A stretch of DNA of 40,975 nucleotides from contig NZ_LZTB01000059.1 in the NCBI RefSeq assembly GCF_001665685.1, positions 1 to 40,975 of the forward strand, written 5' to 3'. Of this stretch, positions 40,915 through 40,975 are shown piece after piece. The DNA is from Mycobacterium sp. 852013-50091_SCH5140682 (GTDB lineage Bacteria > Actinomycetota > Actinomycetes > Mycobacteriales > Mycobacteriaceae). The position numbers and the translations under genes are program-made. The notes below the pieces were generated by a model. That model saw only the letters and a program-made list of their open reading frames with translations, did no database searches and was not told the DNA's origin. How positions within the stretch are numbered: the stretch's first letter is position 1; every line of letters begins with the position of its first letter.

Positions 40915-40975
40915 ATGACGAACACGGGTAGGACCGGGACGGCTCAAATCGGGGTGACGGGTCTGGCGGTGATGG
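40915..40975 (+). CDS. gnd: 6-phosphogluconate dehydrogenase, N-terminus (cut by window end)
   Basis: Only the first 20 codons are present: MTNTGRTGTAQIGVTGLAVM. The QIGVTGLAVMG segment is the NADP-binding start of 6-phosphogluconate dehydrogenases, and its place after the blaI/M56 pair matches gnd1 (Rv1844c). It makes ribulose 5-phosphate and NADPH in the pentose-phosphate pathway. Confidence 0.8.
   Translation, partial: MTNTGRTGTAQIGVTGLAVM

Overview
The window is about 41 kb of GC-rich, densely coding DNA from a fast-growing mycobacterium (Mycolicibacterium, M. smegmatis-like). The evidence is the gene content and order. From the right edge leftwards it carries gnd, a blaI/M56 pair, a hotdog protein, ureABCFGD, ndh, an F420-type LLM oxidoreductase, an atypical SDR, modBC, an apa/FAP antigen, a GlsB-like protein, adhA, a CPBP protease, an atypical thiolase and a ferredoxin-reductase-like flavoprotein. 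From memory this follows M. tuberculosis Rv1844c to Rv1869c. GTG starts, 1-4 bp gene overlaps and IdeR-type iron boxes agree with this. Species identity is inference.

Layout. 1-5756: end of a cycA-type permease, TfoX-N and HhH proteins, an MpaB-like (DUF2236) gene between two related small membrane proteins, a lipoprotein, a DUF72 protein and a flavoprotein reductase. 5757-9735: a coupled pair, a winged-helix-like protein and a 1060-residue protein with two P-loop ATPase modules, the second HerA-like, closed by a strong hairpin. 9742-18910: a polyol/pentose catabolic operon on the minus strand (35-codon leader ORF, FGGY kinase, two zinc dehydrogenases, one SDR, three ABC-importer genes) with a divergent SorC-type regulator and twin CATATG-centred operators. 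18917-26315: thiolase-like protein, phosphoketolase, CPBP protease, a 26-bp tandem repeat, a CGNR regulator and its divergent partner, adhA and GlsB. 26773-30178: small secreted protein, Apa and modBC without an adjacent modA. 30342-33484: SDR-like, LLM and ndh. 33488-38275: complete urease operon. 38306-39247: iron-responsive segment with an sRNA matching MrsI and an FhuF-like gene, each with an IdeR-type box. 39331-40975: blaI, M56 protease and the start of gnd.

How the genes fit together. The importer, dehydrogenases and xylulokinase-like enzyme would turn an alditol into a ketose phosphate such as xylulose 5-phosphate. The nearby phosphoketolase could split that to acetyl phosphate and glyceraldehyde 3-phosphate, and gnd at the right edge also feeds pentose phosphates. 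Around 38.4 kb, one IdeR-type box overlaps the promoter of a roughly 100-nt RNA with its own terminator, and another overlaps the promoter of the FhuF-like gene. The least explained locus is the winged-helix/double-ATPase pair at 5870-9699.
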